Positions 12,870-25,843 of a stretch of 64,000 nt of DNA are shown here, in pieces. The stretch is taken from contig JAIXMO010000001.1 of assembly GCA_025677825.1 (NCBI GenBank), positions 434,001 to 498,000 on the forward strand. Direction: 5' to 3'. The stretch comes from Helicostylum pulchrum. Lineage: Eukaryota > Mucoromycota > Mucoromycetes > Mucorales > Mucoraceae. The stretch's first letter is position 1, and the number at the start of each line of letters is the position of its first letter. The position numbers and the translations under genes are program-made. The notes beneath the pieces are model-generated. The model was given only the letters and a program-made list of their open reading frames with translations, made no database searches and was not told the DNA's origin.

Positions 12870-14284
12870 GACAAAAAAAAAAGAGAGAGAGGGAGAGAGA
12901 AAAAAAAAGATTAAGAGTTTATTAAAAAGTATAATAAAGAAAAAGAGATCTTCAATTGTTTTAGTATGGTATATATATATATATATATCTATTTACTTTT
13001 ACTTTGATATAACAGTAACACAAAGTAATTATATACCTATTTTTTTTTTAGTTTATTGTAAATGACGTTCAGAAGAATAGGTATTTAGCCAATCGTTGTA
13101 TCCATGTGGTTTAGTTCAACACTAATACAAATGGCAAACGAGCAAGAGCTGAGTCTATGGCCGTATAAAAAAGATGGACACAGACTTTTTCGTACTACCT
13201 CTTTGTGAATCTTCGCCAATCATGTCAATATTCAAGTCCACGCTGAAAAAACTTCAGCAAGTTTGTTGAAATTATGGATTTTCTTTGCAGTCCATGAAAC
13301 ATTTTTATATTTCGTACATCAAAAGTAATTTAAAGTTTTTTATATTATAGTTCGGTATACATATGTCACTATATATATATATAGGATGTAAAAATTCTGG
13401 AATAGTGATATTATTAGAAAAAGGGGGCTTGTAAAGAGTGACAATAAATCCTCAGTATGAATCAAAATTAGAAATATAACGGAAAATGCTGTTCAACTTT
13501 ATAACCGCAATCACAAGTTTTTATGCTATTGTTGTACATTTGTAAACTCCTGCAATACACGATCTTGATATTTTGGGATTATACTCTCTTTCAAACACGC
13601 AACCTAAAAAAAGTAACTTTCGCGCAAAAGATCATAAGATTACTAGATTTTCCACAATAATTGGGATACTTATTAGATTTATAGCTTTTGATCTCCTGGA
13701 AACTTTACTACAGTGTCTTTAAATAATAACTCTAATGGTCTCGATATACTTTCTTTTAGTTGCTCATTTTTTAGCCATAGTGGGCTATAAAAAAAGAGAT
13801 CGTTGTTATTATTAAAAGCTCATAAACGGGATAATACAATTATCCCAAGAAATTACAGCTTTTGTTAAAATGTCGAGGTATTGTAATATGGCAGATTATA
13901 GATGTGCGACTGCAGTCAAACCTTGTGATTGTAGATAAATATAAGGTTTAACTGTACCATTTGCTACACAAACATTTTTTTTTTTTACTTTTGTAGAATG
14001 GTAACACTAAAAAAAAGAGGGGCACTTTTAAGATACGATCTTCTGTAATGCATTTTATTTTATGATACGTTTTTATTAAATTCTATGTAATCTAGTTTTT
14101 TTTAAAAAAAAAACGCACGTTCTCGATATTTCATTTCAGGTATACGAATACGACGGCTGACATATTTGAACATACAATAAAATGCTTCATTGTTAAATAT
14201 ACAGGTTTTATTTAATGAGGAAGTTTATAATTTAAAAATCAAAAATAAATAGCTATAAATAGTATTTGCGTCTATAAATGAGAT
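12870..14284. other. Intergenic between phosphate transporter and M13 peptidase
   Basis: This contains the transporter promoter (TA-repeat near 12969-12990) and the peptidase 3' flank. Poly-T/poly-A runs are frequent and a second TA-repeat lies near 13370. No open frame longer than 60 codons and no RNA gene was recognised. Confidence 0.6.
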
Positions 14285-16946
14285 TTACCAAACAGAACAC
14301 TTATCACTTGGATTCATAGGGGAATCGACAGGACAGTTAAAAGCTTCTGCAAATTCATGACTATTTTGATAAGTAATGATATTTCTATAATATAACGGTG
14401 CGTGTGTATCGATACCCTAAATGGTTTATTCATGTTAATTCACTTTTTTTTTCGTTGTATCTATTTTTTTCCTTCTCCCTTACCAGAGCAAATTCATTGA
14501 GGCTCTTTTGACCAGTTGCACATGTGAAAAGACCATGACTGATAAAGAATAATTGTTCTCTTGTAAAGTTTTCAAAACCTGGTAGTATTCCATCGGATAC
14601 GTTATCTTTTACATGCTTTTGATACGCATCGAATGCAACTCTCAGACCACCATTATCAGACATATTTTCACCTAGAGTAAACTAAAATAAAAACTTTAAT
14701 ATGACTACATATTAAATAAAATATATATGCTTAGTTACATTTCCGTTAATTGGTAGTCTTCGATTACTAGCACCAAGTATAGCAAATTGGCTATATTGAT
14801 CCGCGAAACATTGCGTTTTTTGAGAAAATGTTGCCATCGATTCTTCAGAAAACCAGATGTCTATTTGACCAGTACCATTAAAAATAATAAAGGTGCTATC
14901 GACAGAATGCTACATGTATAAAATGGTTTAGCTTGTGATATAAATATTTTCAAGTATTACTCTATTTACCATATATTCGTGAGCGATAGTTACGCCTAAC
15001 CCTCCATAGTTAATATATTGTGGATAATTAGGACTATAGAAAGGCTCTTGAATCATACCAACGGGAATTTCGATCTAATTATATATGAATAAGAAACAAA
15101 AAAATTGTATGAGAATATATATATATTATACTAACCGCGCTAGCCAAGGGAGAGAATAAAGCATTGACCCAATCCGCATAATGGAGATCAAGCCATGCAT
15201 TTTCATCAACTGGGCGACCCAATGTACTCCAAAGTCTTTTATTTGTATGTACTTTAATTTCACTTGTTGATTCAAAGTAACTTTGATTTGTAGTTACATT
15301 ATCGTAAAATGTAGCAAGCGCAGAAGGATCTCTAATATCGGGAGACGTGGTACTATAAGCAATTCTCTTTCTTATAGCTTTAACCTAAGTATATATAAGT
15401 TTAGTATTCTTTACAGACCTGTTAAAAAAAAGAGGTTTATTACCTTTTCCAAAAGTTTTACTTTTGTTCCATCGTCTAACCAGGTATTATTTGGCAATTC
15501 ATCCATCCAAGTCTGATGTAACAAATCTGTCATATCTTCTACTTGTTTCTTTTCTTTAGAAGCCCCAAACGACTTTAAAACGAAGAAACGCCAAATGATA
15601 TACTTGTAGTTTTTACTTGTTTCACGACTACAGAGTTCTTCAGGAGTGTAAAGGACCGAGTCTTTGGTATCGGGTGCAATAAACATATCCGGTTCAGAGA
15701 ACCTTAAACTGTCTAGTTTTACCAGCACAGTTTTAATTACGAAATATTCTTGTAATACTTGCGGAGTTTGAGATGAAAGTAATGTATCGATAGCTGTTAT
15801 ATAGTCTTTGATAAACATGACTGACGGGTTTGACAATGTGTACTCCTCCGATACAAGCGTGGTAAAGAAAGTATCCCAGTTAATAGTTGTACTATTGACT
15901 TTCAAATCATTTAATGTGAAAAATATATCATCCCTGTTATAAGGTCTAATAACGATACAGAAAAAATTAGTGAATACAATTTAAAAATAGATGTAAAAAC
16001 ATTACGCTGCCAAGATAGGTTCCATTTGACGCTCGATAAGGATATAGTTGTTTGCAGCTTCCAATATTTTATCACGAGACCAAAACGTAAAGTTACTAGC
16101 TTGACTTTTCTCATTGATCAATTTTTCATAGTCTGCATTATCAGGAGCCGGAGCACCTAATACGTCAGTGATATTATAAACAAGTGCAACTCGATAGTCC
16201 TCTGATCCTGGCCTGTAATTGCTTTTTGCGCTAGCTGCAGGTAAGCCGAAATTGACAACTTTGTACCCGTTGTTATTAATATCTTCGTCGATACTAAACA
16301 CGAACAGGGATTGAATTTCATTTAATACGGTCCAAGCTAATGTTTTAGCCACATTGTCAGGATCAATCGTATCGGTAACAGGAAACAAAGACTTTTCGAT
16401 TTCATTTATAAGCGGGAACATTGAGGAAGCGCCTAATTCGGCACGGGATTTACTATCAATACATGAACCGTAGTAGTCTCTAACAAGTTCAAAGTTCTTT
16501 TTATCGGTTTCAGTTTGATTGTGGGTTTGGAAACTTTCATCGTCCGTTTCAATATCCTTTTGAAGGTCTTCAAATGTACCAGTCAGAAATTCCATGACTT
16601 TCTGTCGTGATACATGCTCCATTTCTTGAATAATACTAGTGGCTATATATACATGCGTAATTAAAAAAAAAGTTCCAGTAGCTGTTCTTTTTTTTTTTTA
16701 CTTACGAGTTTCGGCTTGTTTAACAGGCTCTGAATTCAACCAGCTACCGCCTAATGAATTGTTTTATGCGTTAAAAAAATTGGTTTGTTGTCAAAGTAAA
16801 GTAAACTTACAAGTATATTGAAAAAAATCAGAACAAGGATCAACATTTAAGTTGACTGTTTCTAATAATCGTTTGCTTAAAGCGTGACAAGCAGGAGTGT
16901 CACATATACTACTAGGAGCACCTTGAGATAATGAAGTAGGTGCCAT
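14285..16946 (-). CDS. M13-family zinc metallopeptidase (neprilysin/ECE-like), 718 aa, 9 exons
   Basis: Zinc endopeptidase of the neprilysin family, cleaving short peptides. Exons on the minus strand: 16946-16811, 16750-16706, 16624-16006, 15945-15444, 15384-15136, 15074-14970, 14909-14739, 14681-14484, 14416-14285. The N-terminal cysteine pattern CDTPAC...PCSDFFQYTCG, the zinc motif HEYMH (His549, Glu550, His553; an intron falls between Met552 and His553), the third ligand in GENMSDNGG (Glu614, Asp618) and the C-terminal SPMNPSDKCSVW are all family hallmarks. The segment before the zinc motif (PVGMIQEPFYSPNYPQ) is also conserved. Most relatives are type II membrane proteins, but no signal peptide or membrane anchor precedes the first cysteine. 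A TATA box about 50 nt upstream argues against a missed 5' exon. Location is therefore uncertain. Confidence 0.93.
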
Positions 16947-19645
16947 ATTTTTTTATATCTCAATTTAAGCTTTTTTTTTATTCAAAACTTTAACTCTTTA
17001 TATACCCTTTTTTTATTTATTTATGTATGAGTGCGCCTCAAATTACTTCAGAAAAAAAAAAGTAAGGAAATAGTCAGTTCCTGCATTTTAGACTAATAAA
17101 TCGGGAAATAAATAAATTAAACTTTTACTCTTCACCCAAGAAACGCTCAATTATTCTTCTTTCTATAAATCGAGAATGTGTTTAGCAATCGCTTGCAACA
17201 GTGTTTTTTTTTATAAGAGATAATCGAATATCGCAGAGGTTTTCTATCGCTTAGCATAGACTAATTCAAATTAGTGTATGTGCTGAGCGCAACCAACACA
17301 ATTATGGGTAAGATTGTTATTAAAAATAATAACAAAAACGTATTCCACAACATGAATGAGCGTATTTATTTCATTGAGGCTTTACTTATACTAATAATGC
17401 ATGGCTTTTTTTGGGGGGCTGAGTGAGAAGCACATGACCTTTTTGATACTCGGCATAAATATACTACGTAATTTTTAAAAATAACTTTGGGTTTAATACA
17501 AAACGTGTAGTTGGGTATTTTCTGTAAATTCTAGAGGTTTTATAAAATACGAATCAGAACTTGATTATTCTAGAGATGCGGTTAAAGCCGATTATATATG
17601 GATAATTTTTTTTTCCTACTGTGTAATTGCGATTGCATAAATGTGTTTGTACTCAGCTCTCTTTTTACAAGCCTGACAAAAAAAAAACTTATTAGTTGTA
17701 CCTTGGGAAGATCTACTTACACTGACAGTTTTTCTGGGTTCTATTTTTCTGTGGATACTTTAGCACTACTTTTCTAATTCGTAAGTAGTGAGACAAAAAT
17801 TTAACAATAATCAAAATAGCCAGGTTTTAATAGTAATGTCAGTATAAAATTTCGTTTTAGAAAAGTATACAAGTTTTTTTTTTAAAAAAAAAAAGTCAAA
17901 ATAAGTCTATGAAAAAAAGAGATACATATTGGGGAGAGAGGTTCGGCCGAAAGGAAAAACTGTTTAGTTCACAAAAGATGTGGTACTGGAGAGGGTAAAA
18001 CATTTTAAAAAGGCGCGATAGGTTGCAGCACATCAACTTACGGGTACTTGAGGGTACTTGAGGGCACTTGAGGGTTAACCAAAACCTAGTTAGCCACTGT
18101 AAAATGGAATTTATACATATACTATATACTCCCATTCTTTTTCTTTTTTTTTTTTTTTCTACCTAATTGTCAAACGTAAAAACAAAAATATGCTGAAACA
18201 AAAACCTTTTTTGTTTAGAAATGTCACGCCTATTTTTTATTTTTTTCCCGTAGAAATTAGTTAATGGACTTCAAACGCAGCTGATGGTATCCAAACTAGA
18301 GAGTAATGGGTGGTGACGGTATCATCAGATATGCAAAAAACAACGTTCTTTTAATATAACAAGGTATATGTTTTGTTATTTGTTATATGAACTAAACCCT
18401 CAAATGACTTTTTTTTAAAAAAAGAGAAATTGAATCATTTGACTTGAGTGAGAAAAAAAAAGACGATAGTATTGATGGGGAGACCAAGATTACTGATGGC
18501 AGAGTGATGAGTCATCGAATATTTGAAGAACCCGTAACATTAACAATGAGGCCAGGAATTCGCGGGAAAACAAATTACGTTGGTTTTTTTTTTTTGCTAG
18601 TGGACCATTAAAACCATCTTGTCGCTTTTTCTCAATTCCGAAAATATGTCGTATTTCAATCTATCCACGTTCATGCATGAAATAAATAGCTTTGAAAAGA
18701 ATAAATACAGGTATACGAGAACGAGGTTAGCGTATAAATATAAGAAACAAGATAGTAGCGTAATTTATCATGATGACTGAATGTATTTCCTTATTTATCA
18801 TCCTATTTATTCCCATCAATTTTTTTTCTTTTAACAATGAATAAGGCTTTACTTGTCAACTTGCATTGCAATTTACGAACGTAAACGCTTATAGAGAGAA
18901 TCGCCCAAGACCGCAAATAGATATTTCACCCCCTTCACCCCTTTCTCACTATTGAGAATTTTTTTTCTTAGTATCTTCTCTACCGTTGAAGGGTTAAAGA
19001 TATCATCTTCAAATCGCTAGCTTTATATCTTTTCCCCTCCCCCATATCTTGTATATATACCGTATTAAATAGAAATAATATGCCTTTCGTATTTGCTCTT
19101 ATTAAATCAATCGATTTTTTTTTAATAATGATATTGTTTGGGCTACTTATTTTTAATTTATTTTATTTTTTGCCTCAGCTTAATTTAAAATTTGTACAGA
19201 AGAGAAAGATATCAACTACTTTTGTGTTGATGCCCAAGTTAGTAGAAACGATCTACGTAAGACAAACATACAACATCTTCCACTTTCAATTGATGAATTT
19301 AGAGTACCTAGAATGTATTAGTAATACTTGAACAAAATCTTACCATACTCTTCTCTGCCTCTTTCTCTTTCTTTTATTACAGCTCTTTTGTACAATACAA
19401 AGTTAACACATTATAAACCGACTTTTTTCTTGTTAAAAAAAAAAGCTGTTTGTTTATATAAATAATACAGTCCCTTTTATATTACATAAGGCTTTTATGA
19501 AATAAGGTTTATGTCGCGCAAAAAAAAAAAAAAAAAACCTGGCTTTGAATAGGACCTTTTTTTTTTTTTCTCTCTCTTTAAATCAAAACCACTTGTCAGG
19601 TTTTTTTTTTCCTTTTTTTTCCTTTACTTTTTTTATTATAAATTT
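16947..19645. other. Long intergenic region (divergent promoters)
   Basis: This lies between the minus-strand M13 peptidase and the plus-strand TBC gene. Three near-identical decamers (GGGTACTTGA twice, then GGGCACTTGA) occur in tandem at about 18042-18073. Several strong pyrimidine tracts occur from 18950 to 19645. An 83-codon frame at 19080 is low-complexity and hydrophobic and has no coding features. No RNA gene recognised. Confidence 0.55.
16997..17004 (-). promoter_or_regulatory. TATA box of the M13 peptidase gene
   Basis: TATATAAA on the minus strand, followed by G, lies 51 nt before the start codon. It is the only such motif close to the gene and implies a very short 5' leader, which supports the chosen start. 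Confidence 0.6.
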
Positions 19646-20494
19646 ATGCTTCAACTTCAGACTAATAACATAGTTCGTACGCAAAGACAAGTGACTCACG
19701 AAAATATGCAACAAGATGAAGCGTTGTCAATTCTGAATGACTTTAACGAGATCCTTCAGTCCGAAGTTTATGTGGATCTTGAAAGACTTCGAATATTAGC
19801 AAGACATGGTATTCCTAGTGAACTTCGTGGGGTAAACAACGAAAATATGTTTATAAACAAAATTAAAAAAAGAAAGAATACTTACAATTTATGATTTGAC
19901 TAAAAACAGGTTGTCTGGAAATTTCTTCTCGGAGTTGAACAAGCAGATCGATGTAAATAAGACACATTTTATTTTAAATATATAAAATACACACACATGT
20001 ATATAAAAAAAAAGAGTGACATTTTATATTATATATAAAAAAAAGCTAAAGAACTCTCAAACTCAAAGGCAAGAAGTGAAGAATATGACCAAATGGAAAA
20101 AATTAGTCCTGATATATCAAGAAGAGTAAGAGGAGAAGTATCCAGGTACCAACTTAGAACACCTGAATTAGCAGGAAAGCATTATACGGAGAGATTTGAA
20201 AATGTTATTGCAGCTTATATGAATGCAAACCGAGATAGAGAATACAATCCTGCCCTTGTTTCTTTATGTGCACCGTTTATTTATTCAATGGAAAAAGAAT
20301 GTGATGCTTACTATTGTTTTGAAAGATTAATGCAAGCTATAGGTATGTTAATGATAATATATGTACACATGTATAAAATTATAATTAAAATTAATATACG
20401 TAGTAGATGAATATGATACCCCCAGTACAATAAAGGAACAAGTAGCCAACTTTATGACACTGTTTCGATATGTTTTACCTGACTTGTAAATATG

Positions 20495-20531
<37 letters not shown>

Positions 20532-21085
20532 GCGTGTTGTTATATTTACTTGTACCACTCTAGACGGAATTACTTTGAGGAAGAAGAAGTAGATTTAAAT
20601 GAATTTACTACTTCATGGTTACAATACTTACTTTCAAAAGAAATGAAATTTGAAAATTTAGTTCGGTTATGGGGTAAACAAATACTGGTTTTAGTGTTTA
20701 AATGTATACTAATAACGTTATAGATTCCTACTTTGCTATGGCTGATCCTTTGGAGTTTCACCCGTTCGTTTGCCTAGGTACTGTATATTATATATATATA
20801 TAAATATATTATAGTGTACTCATAATATATATATATATATAGCAATACTTAGAAATGCCAGGGAAAATCTGGAGGATCTTGAACAATCCGAAATCCGAAC
20901 GATGTTACTTCGCTTACCATTTATGGATATGCGACCTGTAAGAGAATAAACAAGTTTCCTTAGCTCATTAAAAATATTTTCTCTAACATTCCATATAATA
21001 ATAATAGATAATTGCCGAAGCACACAACTTGCGACATGAAACAATGGAAAGACAATTATTTGAAGAAAGTGAAATGTTTAAATAA
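19646..21085 (+). CDS. Small TBC-domain protein (Rab-GAP fold), 313 aa, 8 exons
   Basis: TBC proteins stimulate GTP hydrolysis by Rab GTPases in membrane traffic. Exons: 19646-19831, 19910-19952, 20046-20342, 20407-20485, 20564-20673, 20724-20777, 20843-20937, 21008-21085, all in phase. The domain fills the whole protein: HGIPSELRGVVWKFLLG (about 53-69) opens it, the arginine-finger motif IxxDxxR is Ile96-Ser-Pro-Asp99-Ile-Ser-Arg102, APFIYSM and LVRLWDSYFA mark its middle and C-terminal half, and EFHPFVCLAIL follows. The usual glutamine finger (YxQ) is Tyr143-Asn-Pro145 here, so catalysis by the standard dual-finger mechanism is doubtful. Size resembles Bub2/Cdc16 or TBC1D7 but I cannot assign an orthologue. 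Intron 4 holds an A-run of about 32. Confidence 0.88.
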
Positions 21086-22592
21086 AACTAAATACACGTA
21101 TAAAAAAAAAGTGTGTTGCGTGAGAGCACGTGGGGGGATAAGATATCGTGATAAGTCTCTCTATTCTCAGTTAGTGTAACCATTTGATAGTATGTTATTT
21201 TTTTTACCAATCCGAATTGAGTTTCTGACCAATCGCATTGGTCATGCCTCAAAAGTATCCTTGTTGATGCCAAGATTAAATAATGCTGTTTTCTGCTTTT
21301 TTTTTATATTATGCCTCAAGAGCGTCAATGAGGTATCAACAGGTTGATTCCTTGTTGATACCAGCATTAAGTAACGTTGTTTTCTCATTTGCGCTTCGAG
21401 TCTATTATTACTACCTTTTTTTTTATCAAATTATTTGTGATAAATGATAGTTGCCAGTTTCCTTGTATCTGTGACCCACACTCATATAATTTCGATACAG
21501 TCTAATGGTGACAGTATCTATAGCTTTGGATCTAATTGAATAGACACCAAAGTCGTAGTTTTTTGTTCACTCGTATGTATGCTTTGGTAATTATGCTCAA
21601 GTATTTTGTATTTCCTCGTTGATACGGCGATGTTGCACTTTTTTTTAAAAAAGAGTAAGTACAGTAAGTATTAAGATTTTTACTTTTATTTTCTTCTTAT
21701 AAAAAAAAGACCTCTCTCTTTTATTGGTCTCTTTATCTTTGATCCCTCTTACAACATATTTATTTTAAAAAGATGACATCTTATTAAAATAAAAGGCTAT
21801 ATGATTTTGAGAATTACAACAACAAAAAAAGGGCGAGAGCCAGTAGAAAGGTAGTAACTTTACTCCTTCTAAAAATAAAGAAGTATGTTAGGTAATGTTA
21901 CATATAATAAATGTTGGTTAAAGAACTTACAACGAGTGGTACGCGTAGAATCAGCATCATTAGAACAGCAGCCACCCATAGCCATATTATTTTTGTTTTT
22001 TTTTAAAAAAAAGGCCTCTCTTTTATTCTTATAAAATGGTCTCTTTGTTGTTAGAGATATTTAAGGGATCGTAAATTTCGAATTCTAACTGGCAACACAT
22101 ATTAATGTATATAGCTTTAATTATAAGATAACCACGAGCTCAAACTACTTTTGAATTTATTATGATAGCTTTACAGAAAAAACTACTGACAAAAAAATAT
22201 ATATTTTCTTCCGCGACGACAACAGACCAAAAATGTCCAATGTGCCATAAAAAAAAGGGATGCGATAATAAGGAGGTCAGTCAACATAAAGTAAAGGGGC
22301 AGCGAGGCATCTGACATACCTATTATGTCTTTATTCGTAATATATAGTACCTTTTATCGTAGAAATCACCCTTATAACGTACACAAGGATTAAAGAAATT
22401 CGTCAGGTGCATGGTTTTCTTTTTTCCAAAAAAAAATGCCACAGCTCACATTTAAAATACAATGTATGAATATGTACCACCTTAAAAAAAACTTTAAAGA
22501 AATTGCATACCGAAAAACAAAACTTGGTCTTTTTCTCAATAACCTTTTCTCTCTCTCTCTCTGTCTCTCTCTCTCTTATTGATACTTGACAG

Positions 22593-22629
<37 letters not shown>

Positions 22630-22945
22630 AATGACTTTAACCCGACACATTCGGTATCTTAAAAAAAAAAAGAAAAAAAAGACCTTGATGACGTGAAAAA
22701 AAGTTTTTTTTTAATAGCTTTTTTTCCACTAATTTTCTTTTTCTTTTTTTCTTTTCAGTAATCCCTCTAAAGAGTAAGTGTTTAAAAGTGTATGTATGCA
22801 AAAAAAAAAGAACGAAATACTAAATAAACTTGAATAGATTCTATCTCTCTTGTCTAGATTGATTCTTTGATTTAATATTATAAGAAAGGAAAATAAAATA
22901 TATATATAACATTTGCATCATTCCATCTTTTTTTTATTTTATAAA
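21086..22945. other. Intergenic between TBC gene and PCF11
   Basis: Holds an orphan exon on the minus strand (listed separately) and two to three diverged copies of a phrase like CCTTGTTGATGCCAAGATTA at about 21259, 21350 and 21611. The PCF11 promoter side (22540-22945) has a CT-rich tract followed by a run of about 27 T. No complete gene is seen. Confidence 0.55.
21931..21985 (-). pseudogene. Orphan first exon resembling a G-protein alpha subunit N-terminus
   Basis: Minus-strand ATG at 21985, and a second in-frame ATG at 21979 starting MGGCCSN, followed after 18 codons by a good splice donor (GTAAGT). Gly2 plus adjacent cysteines is the dual acylation (myristate/palmitate) signature of G-alpha N-termini, and fungal G-alpha genes often have an intron close after it. 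No downstream G-alpha exon (for example the GAGESGKST P-loop) is found before the TBC gene. I infer a truncated duplicate or relic; a short unrelated acylated peptide is the alternative. Confidence 0.4.
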
Positions 22946-23403
22946 ATGTCATTAAATACAATGAATAGTGGTCAACCTCAACATCAACACAATGGTAATA
23001 ATAGAGATATCGAAACGGTTCGTCGTAATTACCGATCAGCTTTGTCCGAACTTACTTTTAACAGTAAGCCTATTATTACTAATTTGACTATCATGGCTCA
23101 AGAAAACCAAGGTGCTGCAAGTGTTATCGTAAGGGAAATTGAAAACCAATTGAGAAATGTAAGTTGATATATTACCACCCCTCCTTCCCCTATTTTTCGT
23201 TTTTATTATCATATATACTATATATATACATAAAATATACATCAAAATACACACACAATGAAAAAAAAGAGAAGAAAAAAAAATATTATCATACGTTTAA
23301 TTTATTCAATTGATTCTTTTACATACACGATACATTTGTACTTTTTTTTTTACATCCACATGTGTATTTATCATATGTGTATTTTATTAAAACCAAAAAA
23401 AAG

Positions 23404-23437
<34 letters not shown>

Positions 23438-25403
23438 TTCACCCAAAAAAAAAAATCTTTTTGTAAAAAGCGTAATAGTAATAATGATATATATTCTGTG
23501 TAGAATGCTCCTGGACAAAAACTTCCTGTGCTTTATTTGATTGATTCTATCTGCAAAAATGTCGGTGGGTCATTTATAACGAATTTTGCTAGAAACATGG
23601 TGTCAATATTCTTGGACGCGTACACATTAACGGATGCTAATGTAAGAAAGAGCTTTGAAAGACTACTTCAAACATGGAAGAATGGTATGCCCGGTGGTAA
23701 TCCCGTATTTCCTCGTCACATTATTGAATCCATAGAGAGATCTATTGTCTATATTCGTGAAAAGAATCCTTCAAGATATCCTCCTACTACTTCTTCTTCT
23801 CATCACAATAATCATCATCATAATAATAGCTCTCCTTCTTTACACAATAATAATAGTAATAATAGTAGTCCTAGTAATAATAATAACCCAAATTCTGGTA
23901 TTCATGTGAATCCCAATTTCATAAACAAGGTATTTAGTAGTAACAACAACAACAACGACAACAACGACAACAATACTAGGTTTTTCGTTTTGCTGACACC
24001 GTAAATTATTTTATTTTTAGGAACCTAGAATTAGTGCCAGAGATCCTCGTAATAGAAGTCCTCAAATCACTGCCGACAAAGTACCTGTACAGACATCTAC
24101 TAGTTTAATTTCTCAGTTACAATCTATGCTTCCATCCACTCAAACACAAATGCTTACCACAAATGATCCTGTTGCACAAATTATTGGCCAAGTATGTTTT
24201 TATATAAATAATACAAAAAAAAAAATACTAATTATATACATACATATAGATTAAAGCTATATTACCTACTTTGCCTGCTACACAAGCTTCTACAATTGAA
24301 CAATATTTGGCTCAAATTGCTTTTTCTCCTTCTTTAGCTCCTGCTACAGTTGTAACACCATCACCTACATTATCTTTTTCTAATACACCTCCTCTTACTA
24401 CTGCTACTACTACGTCTACTATTATCCAACCACCACCACCAAAGACACAATCGAACAGTGTAGATACAGCTGATTTATTAAAGAGCTTGACATCTATGGG
24501 GTACCTTAGCCCCTCTCCTGTTATAAAACCTAGTCCTATCATCGACGATCAATCACCTGTCAGCTTAAACAAGTTTGGTCCGTTTTTATTAGACTCTAAA
24601 GATCTTCAAATTGCTAGACCGGGTGCCATCGAGTTATTATATTCTGCCGAACCTTTACAATGTAAACAGTGTGGATTTAGATATCCAAAGACGGAAAAAG
24701 GGCAAGCTAAAATGGATGCTCATCTGGACTCGCATTTTAGACAGAATAGAAAGTTGAAGGAAAGAGTGAAGCGCGGATTATCTCGTTCTTGGTTTGTCAC
24801 TGTAGAAGAGTGGATTAATGGTGAAGGAGGTGAATTAACGAGTCAACACGGTACGTAAAGAGAGTTTTAAAATCGATACGTTTATTAATGTTGTATTTTT
24901 TGTAGCTCCTGCATTTTTACATGATGGTATGGGACACGTAAATAATAAATCAACCGAGAAATCTACACAACCTAGTGGCGAAGAAGCAATTAACCCTGAT
25001 CATTATACTGTGATTATGCCCAATGATGATAATAGAAAGCCTTGTGCTATTTGCGGTGAAAGATTTATTGACTTTTGGAACGACGATGAAGAGGAATGGA
25101 TGTATAAAAATGCGATCAAGGTCGAAGACAAGGTAAGAATATAAAATGATTTTTTTTACGTGTTTGTGTGTATTGTATTAACCGTATATGTATAAAAAAG
25201 ATTTACCACGCTACATGTCATGCTGATGCCATGAAGAGTGGAAACTTAATAGATTCTGATAGTGAGATGCGTGATGTAAATAATAGCAATAAGCGTAAAA
25301 TGGAAGACTCAATTGGCCAGGTAAAATGCATATTTTTAAAAAGTAGAGAACTTTATAAACTAAATAAAACTCATAGGCGTCAAAAATACCACGTATGGCT
25401 TAA
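22946..25403 (+). CDS. PCF11: PCF11-like mRNA cleavage/termination factor, 594 aa, 7 exons
   Basis: Subunit of cleavage factor IA (CFII in animals). It binds the RNA polymerase II C-terminal repeat and helps 3'-end cleavage and termination. Exons: 22946-23158, 23504-23929, 24021-24191, 24250-24850, 24906-25132, 25201-25320, 25377-25403. Residues about 20-150 form a CTD-interacting domain ([19 protein letters not shown], then [15 protein letters not shown]). A His/Asn/Ser-rich linker follows. Two zinc-binding segments near the C-terminus, CKQCGFRYP...HLDSH and CAICGERF...YHATCH, flank the Clp1-interacting region with [13 protein letters not shown], as in yeast Pcf11. The last exon encodes just eight residues. 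The first intron is unusually long (345 nt) with A-runs. The start at 22946 fits the domain boundary better than an upstream in-frame ATG. Confidence 0.93.
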
Positions 25404-25478
25404 ATATATAAAATAAATAAAAAAAAAAACCCTTCTTTTTGAATAAAAAAATAATAATAATTCACAAATATATTTTTT

Positions 25479-25843
25479 TTAAAGATAAATACGTCTTAAA
25501 TCAGAAGGAGTAGTAATTTTTTGACATTGGGGACATAGTTTCTTTGAACCAAGTGTTTGTAACCAACATTGTTCACAATGTACATGCCAGCAAACAATCG
25601 AAGTCAGTGGTGTCTTGTATGATTCGAGGCAAATCAGACATCGTGGTGTAGACCGAGAAGCGTCTTCTAATTGATGGATACGCGATTTCAATGATTCGAT
25701 CACTAATTTTGAGTGACTTTCTCCAGTACGATACACTTCTTTTTTCAAATGATTCTCCCATCCCGCAACAGACACCGTTTCCTCAAAACCTTGTCTTTCA
25801 CCACTATCCATGTGTTATTTTTTTATAATATTAACATCAAAGA

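Noticed and set aside
19080..19331. 83-codon plus-strand frame before the TBC gene
   Set aside because: AT-driven hydrophobic composition, no homology sense, no splice partner.
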